In this document: piece after piece, positions 47,848-59,132 of the stretch
How positions within the stretch are numbered: position 1 is the stretch's first letter
Layout: each line of letters starts with the position of its first letter
Assembly: GCF_000189635.1 (NCBI RefSeq)
Contig: NW_002476226.1
Span: 124,001 to 188,000 of the forward strand
Source of the DNA: Tetrahymena thermophila SB210
Taxonomy: Eukaryota > Ciliophora > Oligohymenophorea > Hymenostomatida > Tetrahymenidae
Direction of reading: 5' to 3'
DNA length: 64,000 bases
The notes under the pieces: generated by a model
Databases searched by the model: none
The model's input: only the letters and a program-made list of their open reading frames with translations
What the model was told of the DNA's origin: nothing
Made by a program: the position numbers and the translations under genes

Positions 47848-48975
47848 TTTTATATTTTCTACTTATTCTACCTTTTTTATTAAAACTAATTTTGTAGAAT
47901 TCTTTGTAAGAATAAATACTTTTTTGTTTAAAATGGATACAAATTCCTTTGTAGAAATTTCTTGAATAAAAGCTAAATCCTATCAATATTTTATCTCTAA
48001 ATAGCTTAATTACTAACTCAAAAAAATTAAAACATTTTGTTTCCTAATCAAATTTGAATTTCACTTAATTTTACAAACTTTTACTTTCATAAAATTTAAA
48101 AATAATAGTTTCAAACTATTAAAAACTTCAAAAATGTATATATAGTATTGAACTTTAAATAGCAAATATTAGTTCTTGCTTCGTAGATTCACTGATTAAT
48201 TTATTTTTATCTATAAATTTCACTTTACAGCTCTACAAATATATTTTACATTAAAATGAAATTGTTTTATGAAAATGCCTGATATGATAAAATGATGTGC
48301 ATATTATTTTAACTATAACTAATTAGTAAGAATTTTCAAATAATACTTAATTTTGGAGATTTTTTATTCATGATACAGCGTCATGTCAAAGTTTATCATT
48401 ATTTAATTAAAAATTAGTTTATTGAGGGTCAAAATAATTACTAAGAATTCTCTATACTTTAAAATTTTTTGAAAAATTGTAATTTACTATCCTGAAATTT
48501 TACTTTAATCAGAATATAATCAACTACATACTAAATTTACAGTTTGTTTACTAGATAATTGAAACTCGAAAAAGATAACATGCAAAAAAAACGATACAAA
48601 CAACTCTAAAATATGAGCTTATTATAGTAAAATAAGTAAGTTACGTATAAAAAAAAAAGATACGCTCTTAGAAGTTAAGTTTGGAAAAAGAAAAAACAAA
48701 AAAGGGGTCTCAGTCATTTGATTTAATACTGAAAGGTAAGTCACTTTACATTTGTTTAATTTACTTAATACAAGATCCCCCTATTCGCACTAATTATTAG
48801 AAATAATCCCCCTCCTTTGTTTTTGAATGAAAAAATATGCTATAAATACTACCTAGATTTCTTCTGAAAATTTTTTTATTTTATTTTTCTTTATCAAAAA
48901 ATACTTAAAATTTAAAACTTGATAAAAACTACTTTTGTTTTTAAATTAGATAATACTTAGTACAAAAACTCAAAA
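47848..48975. other. divergent promoter region upstream of HGPRT gene 1
   Basis: Contains a good donor-like sequence AAAGGTAAGT near 48733-48742 and an AG shortly before the HGPRT ATG, so a 5'-UTR intron is possible. Also holds C-rich motifs at 48776-48782 and 48804-48816. No gene seen. Confidence 0.45.
48804..48816 (+). promoter_or_regulatory. C-rich motif shared with HGPRT gene 2
   Basis: TAATCCCCCTCCT, 160 nt upstream of the first HGPRT ATG. The identical 13-mer occurs upstream of the second copy (50569-50581). A related C5T run lies at 48776-48782. Function unknown; DNA element, 5'-UTR element or relic of the duplication are all possible. Confidence 0.35.
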
Positions 48976-49593
48976 ATGACTACTTATATCGGTAAGAAAG
49001 AAGTTACAATTAAGGACCTTACATTTGTCCCTTGGATCTCTGAAGAAAAAATCTAAGAATAAATTAAGAGACTTGCTAAAGAAATCTCTGCTGAATACAA
49101 AGATAAGAACCCTTTGTTCATTGGTATTTTGAACGGTGCTTTTGTTTTTTGCAGTGACTTAGTCAGAAACCTAGAATTCTTTGAATGCAATATTGAATTT
49201 TGCAGAGTTGCTAGTTATGTTGGAACTAAAAGCACAGAAAAAATAACTGAGTTAATTGGCTTAAAAAATAACCTTAAAGGAAGACATGTAGTTTTTGTAG
49301 AAGATATTATTGACACTGGTCTTACCATGAGCTCTCTTGTACAATCTGTTTAAAAGTTTGAACCAGAAAGCATTAAAATCTGTACTTTGTTCTATAAGCC
49401 TGCCAATTTGAAAGTTAAACTTAACCCTGAATTCATTGGATTTACAATTGAACCTAAATTCATTCTTGGATACGGACTTGATATTGATGAATGGGCTAGA
49501 AACATGAGAGATATCTGGGTTTTAAAAAGCCACTATACTCCATAACCAGATATAGTAAAGAGCGATCAATGCAATGTTTGCACTCAATTTTGA
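48976..49593 (+). CDS. HPRT: hypoxanthine-guanine phosphoribosyltransferase (copy 1)
   Basis: Salvages hypoxanthine/guanine to IMP/GMP using PRPP. Intronless frame from ATG 48976 to TGA 49591-49593, 205 aa, near the family's usual ~210-220. Motifs: LFIGILNGAFVFCSDLVRNL (residues 47-66), the mobile-loop region with CRVASYVG, and the PRPP-binding signature VEDIIDTG at 108-115. The residue after the signature is Leu where Lys/Arg is common. Further matches are LFYKPANLK, FILGYGLDIDEWARNMRDIW, typical of protist and bacterial HGPRTs. The C-terminal extension (Cys-x2-Cys, DQCNVCTQF) is absent from copy 2. Confidence 0.93.
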
Positions 49594-50801
49594 AATATTA
49601 TTTTAATCACAATATCAATAAATTTTACTTCATCTTAAATTACCTAAATCTAAAAATAAAAAAGTGATAAAAATTTAAGCAAATCTTAATTAATAATCAA
49701 TTAATCAACTGTCAATTCTATATTATATGAATTTATATCTTTATTATCGTATTATTTTTCTTATTTTTACCATAATAATTAATCAAATTATCAATCATTC
49801 AATCAAACAATCAATATTATTTATTATTTTTAAGTCTAGTTTTTTTTCATCATAGAATGTATGCTTAATTCATATCAAATGAATGTATCTTATAGAAGGA
49901 TAGAATATACTAGATCTAAATAGATTGCTAATAAAATACGTCTATGTTTATTTATATGTATTTTCGTTGCATACTTGTTCTAATGATATCTTTTTTTTTT
50001 TTGGTGTATTTTTTGGATTTAATATTTGTTTCCCCCAAAAAAAAGATTATCTCAAATTCAATTAATTAAAATCTGTTTTATACGATGCATTATATTCATA
50101 TTTTTTTTTAGAAATTAAGGCTGCCTTGAAGCTTAACTTTTATCTAATTACTTTTTTTTTTTAATATTTAGATTTATAATTATATACTTAAATTAATTAC
50201 AATTATTTTTGCATCTTACGCATTATTAGATTGATACACTCTTTGAGTCTACTAATTTATTAAAGAAATTTAAATAAATGTAATAGTTAGTAGTAATAAA
50301 TATAACATGTTTTTCAAGAGCTTATTAAAATGAAAAAAGAAAATGTACAAATATCTAAATGATATGTTTGATATTCAATCAAGTGCAGCTTTTACCTTAA
50401 GCTAATGAAGATTTCTCTAACCTGATTTATTATTAGAAAAGTTAAGCTAAATCTAAATTAAATGACAGAGTATATTGTCTAAGGATTTAGTAGAAGAGAA
50501 GGGATAATTTAAATAAAATTTAATGCATGAATACCTTTTTTATCTTAGTTTTTAATATCCCTAATTGCTAATCCCCCTCCTCAGTACGAGTTTCCCAAAT
50601 ATACTCAATAAATGTGTACGTTTAATTATAGATTTTAAAAGAAAATTTCTGATGTATGAAAAATATCTTTTTTGGTCACTTTAAATTAAACCCAAAAACT
50701 GGACTAGCAAAAACTTATATTATTTTTGTTTCTAAAAATTTATAAAAACATAAAAATTAAGTAGATAAAATAATACTTAGGCCTCTTTTTATTTTAACAG
50801 A
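49594..50801. other. spacer between tandem HGPRT genes
   Basis: AT-rich with a C-rich motif at 50569-50581. A fragment around 50330-50540 is slightly less AT-biased but holds no sustained frame. A splice-acceptor-like TTTTAACAG lies directly before the second HGPRT ATG, suggesting a 5'-UTR intron. Confidence 0.45.
50569..50581 (+). promoter_or_regulatory. C-rich motif shared with HGPRT gene 1
   Basis: TAATCCCCCTCCT, 221 nt upstream of the second HGPRT ATG and identical to 48804-48816. C-runs are rare in this AT-rich spacer DNA, so chance identity is unlikely. Confidence 0.35.
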
Positions 50802-51362
50802 ATGAATATTTAAGAAAAAGAAATCAGCCATAAAGGATTGACTTTTGTCCCTTATCTCGCTAGAGAAAAAATTGCCCATGAAGTCAAGAGAGTTGCTTAA
50901 GAAATTTCTTAAGAATATAAAGATAAGAACCCTATCTTTATTGGTATCTTAAACGGAGCTTTCATTTTCTGCAGTGACTTAATTCGTAACTTGGAATTCT
51001 TAGAATGTGAAATTGAATTCTGCAAGGTTTCTAGCTATGAAGGCACTGAATCCTCTGGAAATATTAAGTAATTAATAGGTTTAAAATAAGATATTAAGGA
51101 CAGACACGTAGTTATTATTGAAGATATTGTTGATAGTGGTATTACTATGTAAGGATTAATTAATTTCCTTAAGGAAAAGAATCCTGCTAGTGTCAAGCTT
51201 TGCACAATGTTCTTCAAGCCTGCCAATCTCAAGGTAGAATTGAAAGTCGATTATATTGGTATGACTATTGACCCCGAATTTATTGTTGGTTACGGACTTG
51301 ACTTTGACGAATGGGGAAGAAACATTCCTGATGTTTGGATCTTAAAGAAAGAGTAAAAATGA
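50802..51362 (+). CDS. HPRT: hypoxanthine-guanine phosphoribosyltransferase (copy 2)
   Basis: Same enzyme family as copy 1, 1.2 kb downstream on the same strand. Intronless, ATG 50802 to TGA 51360-51362, 186 aa. Motifs: FIGILNGAFIFCSDLIRNLE, CKVSSYEG, PRPP signature IEDIVDSG at 106-113 followed by Ile, MFFKPANLK, FIVGYGLDFDEWGRNIPDVW. The two copies are similar throughout the catalytic core but differ in the N-terminus, the loop after SSYEG and the C-terminus, consistent with an older tandem duplication and possibly different base preference. A possible intron acceptor abuts the ATG. Confidence 0.93.
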
Positions 51363-51932
51363 AATCAAATCTTCTATAATCAATTAGCTAATCAAAAAAA
51401 ATGATTACTTACTTCTATTCGGAATCATTTAAAAATTCTTACAAACAAACTAAATAATCATTTAAAAACTAATAATTAAATATTTTTATTTTAAGTAGAC
51501 TTTATATTCATTTTTTATTGTTTTTTATTCTATTCTTTGATGATATCTATCATCCTCAATTAACTAACTCTCATGCTTATGTATAAAAAATATTTTTCCA
51601 AAAATTTGTTTAAAGCTTTATTTATACCCTATTAATTAATTTGTTGATTAATTACTTTTGGATATATAAAAGCAATTAAAAATAATTTTTGTTAAATTTT
51701 AATTCTTTTGAATGTTAAATAATTATTTTATTTTAAATCTATTTAAATATTTAATTTATTTATGAATTTTTATGTTTTAGGAATTTGAAAATTTTAACAA
51801 TCTATTTTTTTAATTTGCATATGCGTTGATTTAATAAATTAAATGTAGAGATATTTAAAACAAACTTATTATTTAATTAATTTTTTTATTACATTTGAAA
51901 TTAAAAACGAGTTGATTTAAATAGCTTTATTC
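51363..51932. other. AT-rich spacer
   Basis: Between HGPRT copy 2 and the coiled-coil gene, both plus strand. No gene seen. Confidence 0.6.
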
Positions 51933-53999
51933 ATGGATCAAGATTCTTTAAGGGATTCGCCTTATGAGCAAACTATAAAAAAATATAATAATTAGGTTCT
52001 AAAAGTTAGGAAAGTAGATAATAATATGTTAGTTGGAGGTATTAAAAGCAGTTAAAGTCCTTCTAGGATTAACAGTAGAATACAATCTCCTGCTTCATAG
52101 TAGAAGTAGCTGAAGGGCATTATTAGATAGTCTTCACCTTAGCCTTTTAGCGAATCATCTATGATGCAATAGGATGAAAAGGAAAATTACCAATAATATA
52201 TAATTGAAGAATAATACAAATAATTAGAATTAAAAATGTAGTAGATTACAGAAGTTAATGAAGAATTAAATGAATTGCTACTTTAAAGATTAGAAGAAAT
52301 TGAAAAGTTTAAATAAGAAAGATAGAAAATGAAATAAGATATACAATAATATCATTAGAAAATCGTTTAGATTTCTGATGAATGTAACTATTATAAATAG
52401 TAGAAAGAGCTTTTTATTGAAGAAGCTAAACAAATATTTGAAAAAAAAGAAATGTTGTATAGAAAAGAATATGAGAGGTAACTATCTTAGCAGAAGGAGT
52501 AAATTAACGCACTTACAAAATAAATTGAAGATTACCAATATGAAATTGAATAAAAAGAAATAGATACTGATAACTCAATGAAGGCAAATAAATAAAATAT
52601 AAATTCTCTACAAAAAATTATTAAAGAAAAGGAAAATGCTCTAATAGTTTAAACATAAAACATTGAAGAATTAAAAGAATAAACAAAAAATTATAAAGAA
52701 ATGGTTGAAAAATATAAAAATCTTGATAGTTTATCACAATAAACTGAATTAACATATAAAAAAGATTTATAAGATTTGTAATAATAAATAATAGAGTTGA
52801 AATCTCAAAATAGCTCTCTCAATTCGAAGATTACATAGAAAGAAACTATTTAACATGATTTAGAAAATGACTTAAAGAAATTGACTATCCTATGTAATGA
52901 AAAAGAAGTTGCTTTGAAATAGTAAAATGATAATTTTGCTTTAAAATATGAAAAATTAAATTAGGATTATTTGAAAAAGTAAGAAGAAATTGCTAATATT
53001 AAATTTGAAACAGAAAGAAGTTTAGTAGAAACAGAAAGAATAAATTCTAAAAGCTAACAACAATTAGAAGACAAGTTGATAGAATTAATATCGTCTTTAG
53101 AAAGCACACAAAAAGAATTTAAAAAATTGTAAACAAAATATGACCATTAAGTTTCTTTAACTACTGAAAAAGAAAAAATCATAAATATTCAAGAAGATTA
53201 AATTAGATAGTTTTAAACTTAAATTCAAGAATAATAAACCAGTTATAAATAAATGTAAACAGCTATAAAATCGGCTGAAAATGAGAAAATTTATTTAAAA
53301 TAAGATCGAGAAGCTTTTGTTTCTCATAGACAATGCTATGAAAAATAAATTAATGAAACTAAACTAGAATTCTCACAAGTAAAACAACAATATGAAGAAT
53401 AAATTAAAAGATATTAAGAAGCAATTATTAACTATCAAAATGAAATTTAATCCCTCAAAAATAATATTGATAAATTAAATAAAGAAAAATATGCTATCAC
53501 TTCTAGAACTTCTGTAACAGAACTGGCACTTAGTACTGAATAAAAAAAGCATGATTAGGCAATTAAGCAGCTGCTCTCTGAACACTCATTTATTATATCC
53601 AACAAAGAATAAATCCTAAGAGATAGGGAAATAACAATAAATAAACTCTAACTAATGGTTTCTAATTTGACTTAAGAAAACTCTTTACTTTAAAAATAGC
53701 TTCAAACTAGATTAGCTTCTTTCAAAGGTAGAGAATTAGAAAGCAGCATCAATAAAATTTCATATAATATTTAAAGATAATCTAATGATATAATAGGATC
53801 TGCAAGATCTGGCAGAAGCTGCTCACCACCCATTATTAAGTCAATGCCTTAAATGTAATAAAGTCCTACATAACCATAGTTTGTACGTTATCCAGGCATT
53901 GGAGTAGATATGAATAGGTCTTTTGATTTACTAACTGAAAATGATAATTTAAACTAAAAAGTTCTAAAAAGATGTAAGCACATAGTAGGAAATTTTTGA
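51933..53999 (+). CDS. long coiled-coil protein, 688 aa, intronless
   Basis: Single TGA-free frame from ATG 51933 (MDQDSLRDSPYEQTIKKYNN) to TGA 53997-53999. The first ~80 residues are Ser/Gln/Pro-rich; residues ~85-600 are near-continuous coiled coil rich in Glu, Lys and Gln (for example YEIEQKEIDTDNSMKANKQN, KLTILCNEKEVALKQQNDNF). The C-terminal ~90 residues are Ser/Pro/Gln-rich with SARSGRSCSPP. Probably a structural cytoskeletal or basal-body protein; no specific family recognised. Gln is written mostly as TAA/TAG, so the standard code breaks it into pieces. Confidence 0.8.
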
Positions 54000-54685
54000 A
54001 GCTAAATTAGATAAAGAAAAGAAATATTCTAAATAAATAAATAAAATGTAATATTATAATAAGTAATAAATGTAATTAAATCTAAAACTATAGGAGCTTT
54101 ACTTTAAATTTTAAAATTATAATTTGTAAGTTGTAATTTCAGCTGCTATAAAATACTATCTAAAATATTTATTTTTTCTTTATTTTTTTGTAAAAAAATT
54201 GAAATTAATTATTGTATACATACATACATACATACATACATACTTACCTTTTATAATAATAAAAACTATTAAAATTGCATAATAATTTAGAAGATAGTTT
54301 TTCAAATAAGTATCTTAATTCAAAATTATACAAATTAAAATCTATTTTGAATACCGTAATACCTCGATAAGAGCGCCTAGCCAAATGCCAAGGTAGTACT
54401 CAGATTTTGAATTAAAAATAAAAAAAGAAAGAAATTAGATCTAATGAAAATAGTCTTAACCAATGAGCCTTTACAGTACATATACAAAAATTAAAAACTT
54501 TTAGAAAGTATACAATTTATGAAGTTAAAAATAAATAAAAAGCACATTTTTTTTATAAGCTTATTTAATATTAAATTTAAAATGTTAGAATTAAATCATA
54601 TTGAGTTAGGTAATAAAGGTTAAAGTAAGTTTTTTTTGAGGATTTATAAAATATAAATTTTTTAGTAAAACTAGTAATTTATTTT
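54000..54685. other. spacer with TACA microsatellite and a GC-richer island
   Basis: A (TACA)n tract lies at 54217-54243. Around 54350-54410 the composition changes: ACCTCGATAAGAGCGCCTAG and GCCAAGGTAGTACTCAG stand out from the AT background. It is not coding in any long frame and does not fold into an obvious tRNA; it could be a remnant of a mobile element end. Confidence 0.45.
54217..54243. repeat. TACA microsatellite
   Basis: Nearly seven perfect TACA units in non-coding DNA. Confidence 0.9.
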
Positions 54686-57600
54686 TCAATCTGAAAATAG
54701 TTCTTAGTAAGTTTGTATAATAAATTATAAAGTATTTGACTAAATATTTTTTAGCATAGGATAAGCTTAGTTTTCTGATCCTGAAAGTGATCTCATTTCT
54801 TGAGTTAAGGGTTTTATTTAAAAGCAAATGAATCTATCATTAACTAAAGTTACTTTTAAAGCTGCTTTAATATTATTTACTAGAGGTATTTTTACAATTC
54901 CGATTAATTCATAGAAGTTAATTGAAGCACTTTGTACATGGGTAAAAGTTGGGAAGAACTGATGTAATGAGTACTTTTTATCAACTAGCTATTTACTAAC
55001 TGTAAATACGACAGATTTATAAATAGAGTCATTAGGGGAACTATTCCAATTACCAATTGTATCGTTTAATGAGTTTTATGAAATAGCTTAAGATTGTACC
55101 ATAGAATTAATAGTTATAGGAAGAGGAATTGTCAAATTTTAAGATATATAATTAGATTATAGTTTGATAATCATGTTTGGTACTTAGAATGGAATAGTAT
55201 TAACTTCTATGTAAATTTTTTGCTAGAATATATTTTAGCTATTTAATACATATGCTGCTTAGGATGAGTTAGCAGTGTCAGAAGTTATTTTTAAAGAATT
55301 GTTTGAGCGATATGATATTTCAAAATGCTTTAAATTGATATTTGATTTATTTAATATTGAAATATTAAGGCCCATGTGAGCTGTGACTGGAGCTCCATTA
55401 GGATTTTAAATAATATTTTAATTTAACTCTTATTAATCAATTTTGCATACCAAGACTTTGATTAAATCGTTTTCATAAATATTTACAGAAGAATGAAGGC
55501 AGCCTAATTTGAAAGTATAAGAATTAATTTCGCAGTCGTCATTTAAAAAGGAAAACAAATTTAGATTTTTAGGTACTGAAATTCCTCTCATAAAATCTTT
55601 TTAATTAAATTTATGTAGAGTATTAGGGGCAGGTAAAGAAGCATAATTATTTGATATATCTAAATTTTAGCTTACTTGATAATCATTTTTTTATTATATA
55701 TTTATTAATTGATTTATTTAATATTTTCTGTCTAAATCTTTTTTGAAGCTTTCTCTTTCGTTTTCAAGTACATTAATATTATTTTATAGATCATTTACTC
55801 TAATTTAGAGTTATTTAATTGTTTCTTTTTAGTTTTCAACCATTTCTTTTAATGAGACTTGCTATTATTTCAAGTGCTCATTTTCTTGAACAATTAAATC
55901 TTTTTCTGATTCAAAATTTTTTGATTTATGCAGAAGCTCGTTATAGTCCTACTCAAGCTTTTAGTGAGTGCAGAGAAGGTTTTGATAATCTGTTGAGTAT
56001 GAGAAATAAGTTTTTTTACTCTCTAATAAATCAATTTCATCTTACTTTTAATCAACAAGAGTTTAGAGTTTTTTATTTTCTGTAATCAATGCTTCAATAG
56101 CACTAATTTATTAAATTTACTTCTATTCTAAAATTTCTTTAGATTTCTCTAACTAAGCTACACGTTCTTCTAAGCTCTCAATTTAACCTTACTCTGTAAA
56201 GTTGAAATCTTTATTTTAAGCAATTTACTTAGATGGGTTGGCGGCTACTCTTTAAAATAGCTATTATTAACTAGATTTCTAAGCAAAGCTAGACTTTTGA
56301 TCTAGGATAGAAGTATTTTTATTAAAATCTATATCATTTGTATCAAAGCTTACTACAGAATTTGTGTTTTACATTTAACTTCCAGCATAATTAATATTAT
56401 TATTATTATTTTAATTCTATCTTAAGATAGAGTGTATTTACTTATCATCAAGTAGTGATTGAGACATTTGCATATTATTTATAGAGCTCAGCATAATATT
56501 TTCACATTTCAAATCAAAATCCTCACTACTGTTAGGAGAAATATGTTTATGAGAAATAAATGGCTCAGAAGATCTTTGATGTGTGGAGGTTTCATAATTA
56601 TTAATTACATTTTATATTTATTTTCTCAATTAAATGAAGGTGATATTTCCAATTTTAAATTCATTTAATATCGGATGTAAGCTCGCAACGAGAGGTTATA
56701 CCCTAATTATTATCAAAAGAAATAATGTTAATACGATATTCAATAAATAATTAAAAATTATATTTTAATAATTCAATCTTATTAAAACACTTAAAAAAAT
56801 TTTATAAGAAAATATCTTTAAAATAATTTGCAAATTTATGATTTAGGAGTATTTTTATAACAATTTTGTGTCTGTTTACATAATATGGTTGTTTCTTTTG
56901 TAAATTGTAATAGATTGATTAATATTAAAAAAAATTAATCAATAGTATTTAAAAGTTTTTATTTTTAGGAATAGTACCAAAGAGCTGTTAAAATGAAATT
57001 AAATTAAATTTTATTCGTGCTTTACAGTGAAAGTATCTAAATAAAATTTATATTGTTCTTATTTGTAAATAAAATAGTAAAAATATTACATATGTAAATC
57101 TCGTTGAGTATTTTATGGTATGTCTTGATGTTAATTATGAATTATTTCATTAGAGTGTCTTAAAAAATAATCAAAATCTCTGAGGGTGAGTATTATTTAG
57201 TCATAGCTTTCATTATCTTATATATTCTTTAAGAATTCTACTTGCTTTAATGTGTTTGTGAGCAAGTATTCAGCTTTTCTTTGAGGATTAAATTTATACA
57301 AGTCTGCATCCTTAAAAAAATTGAAGTTAGCAGGAAATTTAAATCCGTTATCTTTTAAACTTATGTATAATTTTTTAAATTAAGATGAAGCACCTTTATG
57401 CTCAGGATACCAATGAGCCCACATCTTGATGCATTCCAAACAAAGGATGTAGAAGCTCATACTGATCTTTTCTTCATGTACAGTCGGATTAGCTTTCAAA
57501 AGAGTTTTGCGATCAAGCTAAATAGCAAATTAGTAAATTGTATTTAATACACCATTTTCAACATTATGATTGAATAATTCATTATCTAAATCAACGCATT

Positions 57601-57799
57601 CTTTTAGTAGACGTAGCGCATTAAGGCGAGTCATAGGTTCTTCTTTTTTATTAGTAATGATACTTTCAATAGTTTCTAAAACAACAGGAATGATTTCAGA
57701 ATTTCCTTACTTAATATTTTCTTTGTATCTGCCAGTTTTTTTATATTAATCTTTAGAAATGAGGTAAACCCTTAAGTTATCAAGCTCCCTTAAAGACAT
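54686..57799 (-). CDS. GGA-like adaptor: VHS-like + GAT-like + coiled coil + adaptin-type ear
   Basis: Two complement exons, 57090-57799 and 54686-56702, joined by a 387-nt GT...AG intron in phase 2 (908 aa). Residues ~1-156 resemble a VHS domain: a helical solenoid with TRLNALRLLKECVDLDNELF, YILCLECIKMWAHWYPEHK and the typical end LYISLKDNGFKFP. Residues ~175-275 are three helices like a GAT domain, the last spanning the splice (ILNEFKIGNITFIQLRKQIQ). A disordered Ser/Asn hinge and a coiled coil (~430-590) follow. Residues ~610-908 resemble the alpha-adaptin appendage: FKLGCLHSSVNIYENDLIKV, LTIPLPITINSMV, and the final helix TLQFIIQTYQELFSD. Together this is the layout of GGA clathrin adaptors, which act at the trans-Golgi and endosomes. 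The second exon alone has no good start codon, which supports the join. Confidence 0.65.
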
Positions 57800-59132
57800 T
57801 TTTATTATGATTATTTATTATTCTCTTATTTTAAGGAATTTTGCACTGGTAAATAAATATGTTTGCTGTATTATTATGTTAATTATTATTAATGAAATTA
57901 TTATAATAATTATGAGAAACAGGAATGATGAAAAAAGATAGACTGATAGATAGATAATCGATAATTAGATTCTCTAAATTTTTTATTCTTTGCTAATAAT
58001 ATATCAAAATTAGGCTTTATTTATTTGGATTGAAATTTATTTTTAATAAGAAAAGTTATAGTAATTATTAATTTGTTTTTTTTACTTAAATTCATTACTA
58101 ATTTTAATAGTTGTTTTTAATTCTCCCTTAAATAAAACCTTCTTTAAGAAATTAGATTAATTCATTCAAAGTAAACAATAAATTCATTTGTTTATAATTC
58201 ATAATCTTACTTGCTACGATTACAAAATATAAATAAATTGCCATATCAGAATTAATAAAGATGTTAAATTAGAACTCGAAACACCTTTCACAACATATTA
58301 ATTTTTTAAAGTAAATATAAAATTTTTTCTAAAATACACTTTTATGAAATATAATTTGTTCAAAATTATCGCAGAACCATTTTATTAAAATAATTTTTTC
58401 TCAAAAATAGATACAAATCTATCTAGTATTTTATTTAGTTGTGAGTTTATTTTCCAAATAAAAGCTTTTACAAAATAATTTTTTAATCAGTAAGTTGCTA
58501 ATATGATTAAGATTGATCATGCTTGTAATTATGGTTATTTTAGAGAGTGTTAATGTAATGATAGACAATAATATGCATTAAATGTCTTAGGCGAAATAGA
58601 AAAAGCATATTTTTTAATCATTAAATAAATTATTGATAAATTAAGGAAATACAAAAAATCTATCAAATTTATATTTTTTAGTTATATTAATTATCTTTAG
58701 TTTTTCTATTTGTTTTCTCTTTCAACACGAAATTATTTACCATTTTTTAAATTAAATTTAATGACTTAAAGAACATAATCGAAAATAAATTCAGATGTTA
58801 TTCGAAAAGAAATATTTATATTCTAAATCTTTTACAAAGGATTTTTCTTTTAATGTTAAAATTAATGAGTATGTTAGGGATTTTTTTGATTATTATTTAT
58901 TTTACAATATGAGATTACAATTACTCTTTCTTAATATTTTCCTTTAAAAAAATCAATTCAATTAAGAGATTAATTTGAGTTTATATAATATGTAAAATCG
59001 ACAAATCTTTCTAATTAATTACATTTGCTATTAGTAAATAAATAATTAGACAGAACCACCATCAACTATTTTTAATGTAAAACTATTCATTTTAATTATA
59101 TTAAACACCAAATGCAAAGTGGTCTAATTTTT
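57800..59132. other. AT-rich spacer
   Basis: Upstream of the GGA-like gene. A GATA-type simple repeat lies near 57938-57953. A 121-codon TGA-free frame at 58503-58868 starts plausibly (MIKIDHACNYGYFRECQCND) but degenerates into Phe/Lys/Ile-rich sequence; not called. Confidence 0.45.

Noticed and set aside
54350-54410. Possible tRNA gene in the GC-richer island
   Set aside because: No acceptor stem, no T-loop GTTCRA and no anticodon arm could be paired.
54686-56494. Treating the adaptin-ear protein as a separate gene starting at the internal ATG 56494
   Set aside because: Coding-like sequence continues upstream of that ATG in the same frame with no start codon, and a GT...AG intron of matching phase joins it to the VHS-like exon.
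58503-58868. 121-codon plus-strand frame beginning MIKIDHACNYGYFRECQCND
   Set aside because: The first 35 residues look plausible but the rest is Phe/Tyr/Lys-rich filler; no homology could be recognised.
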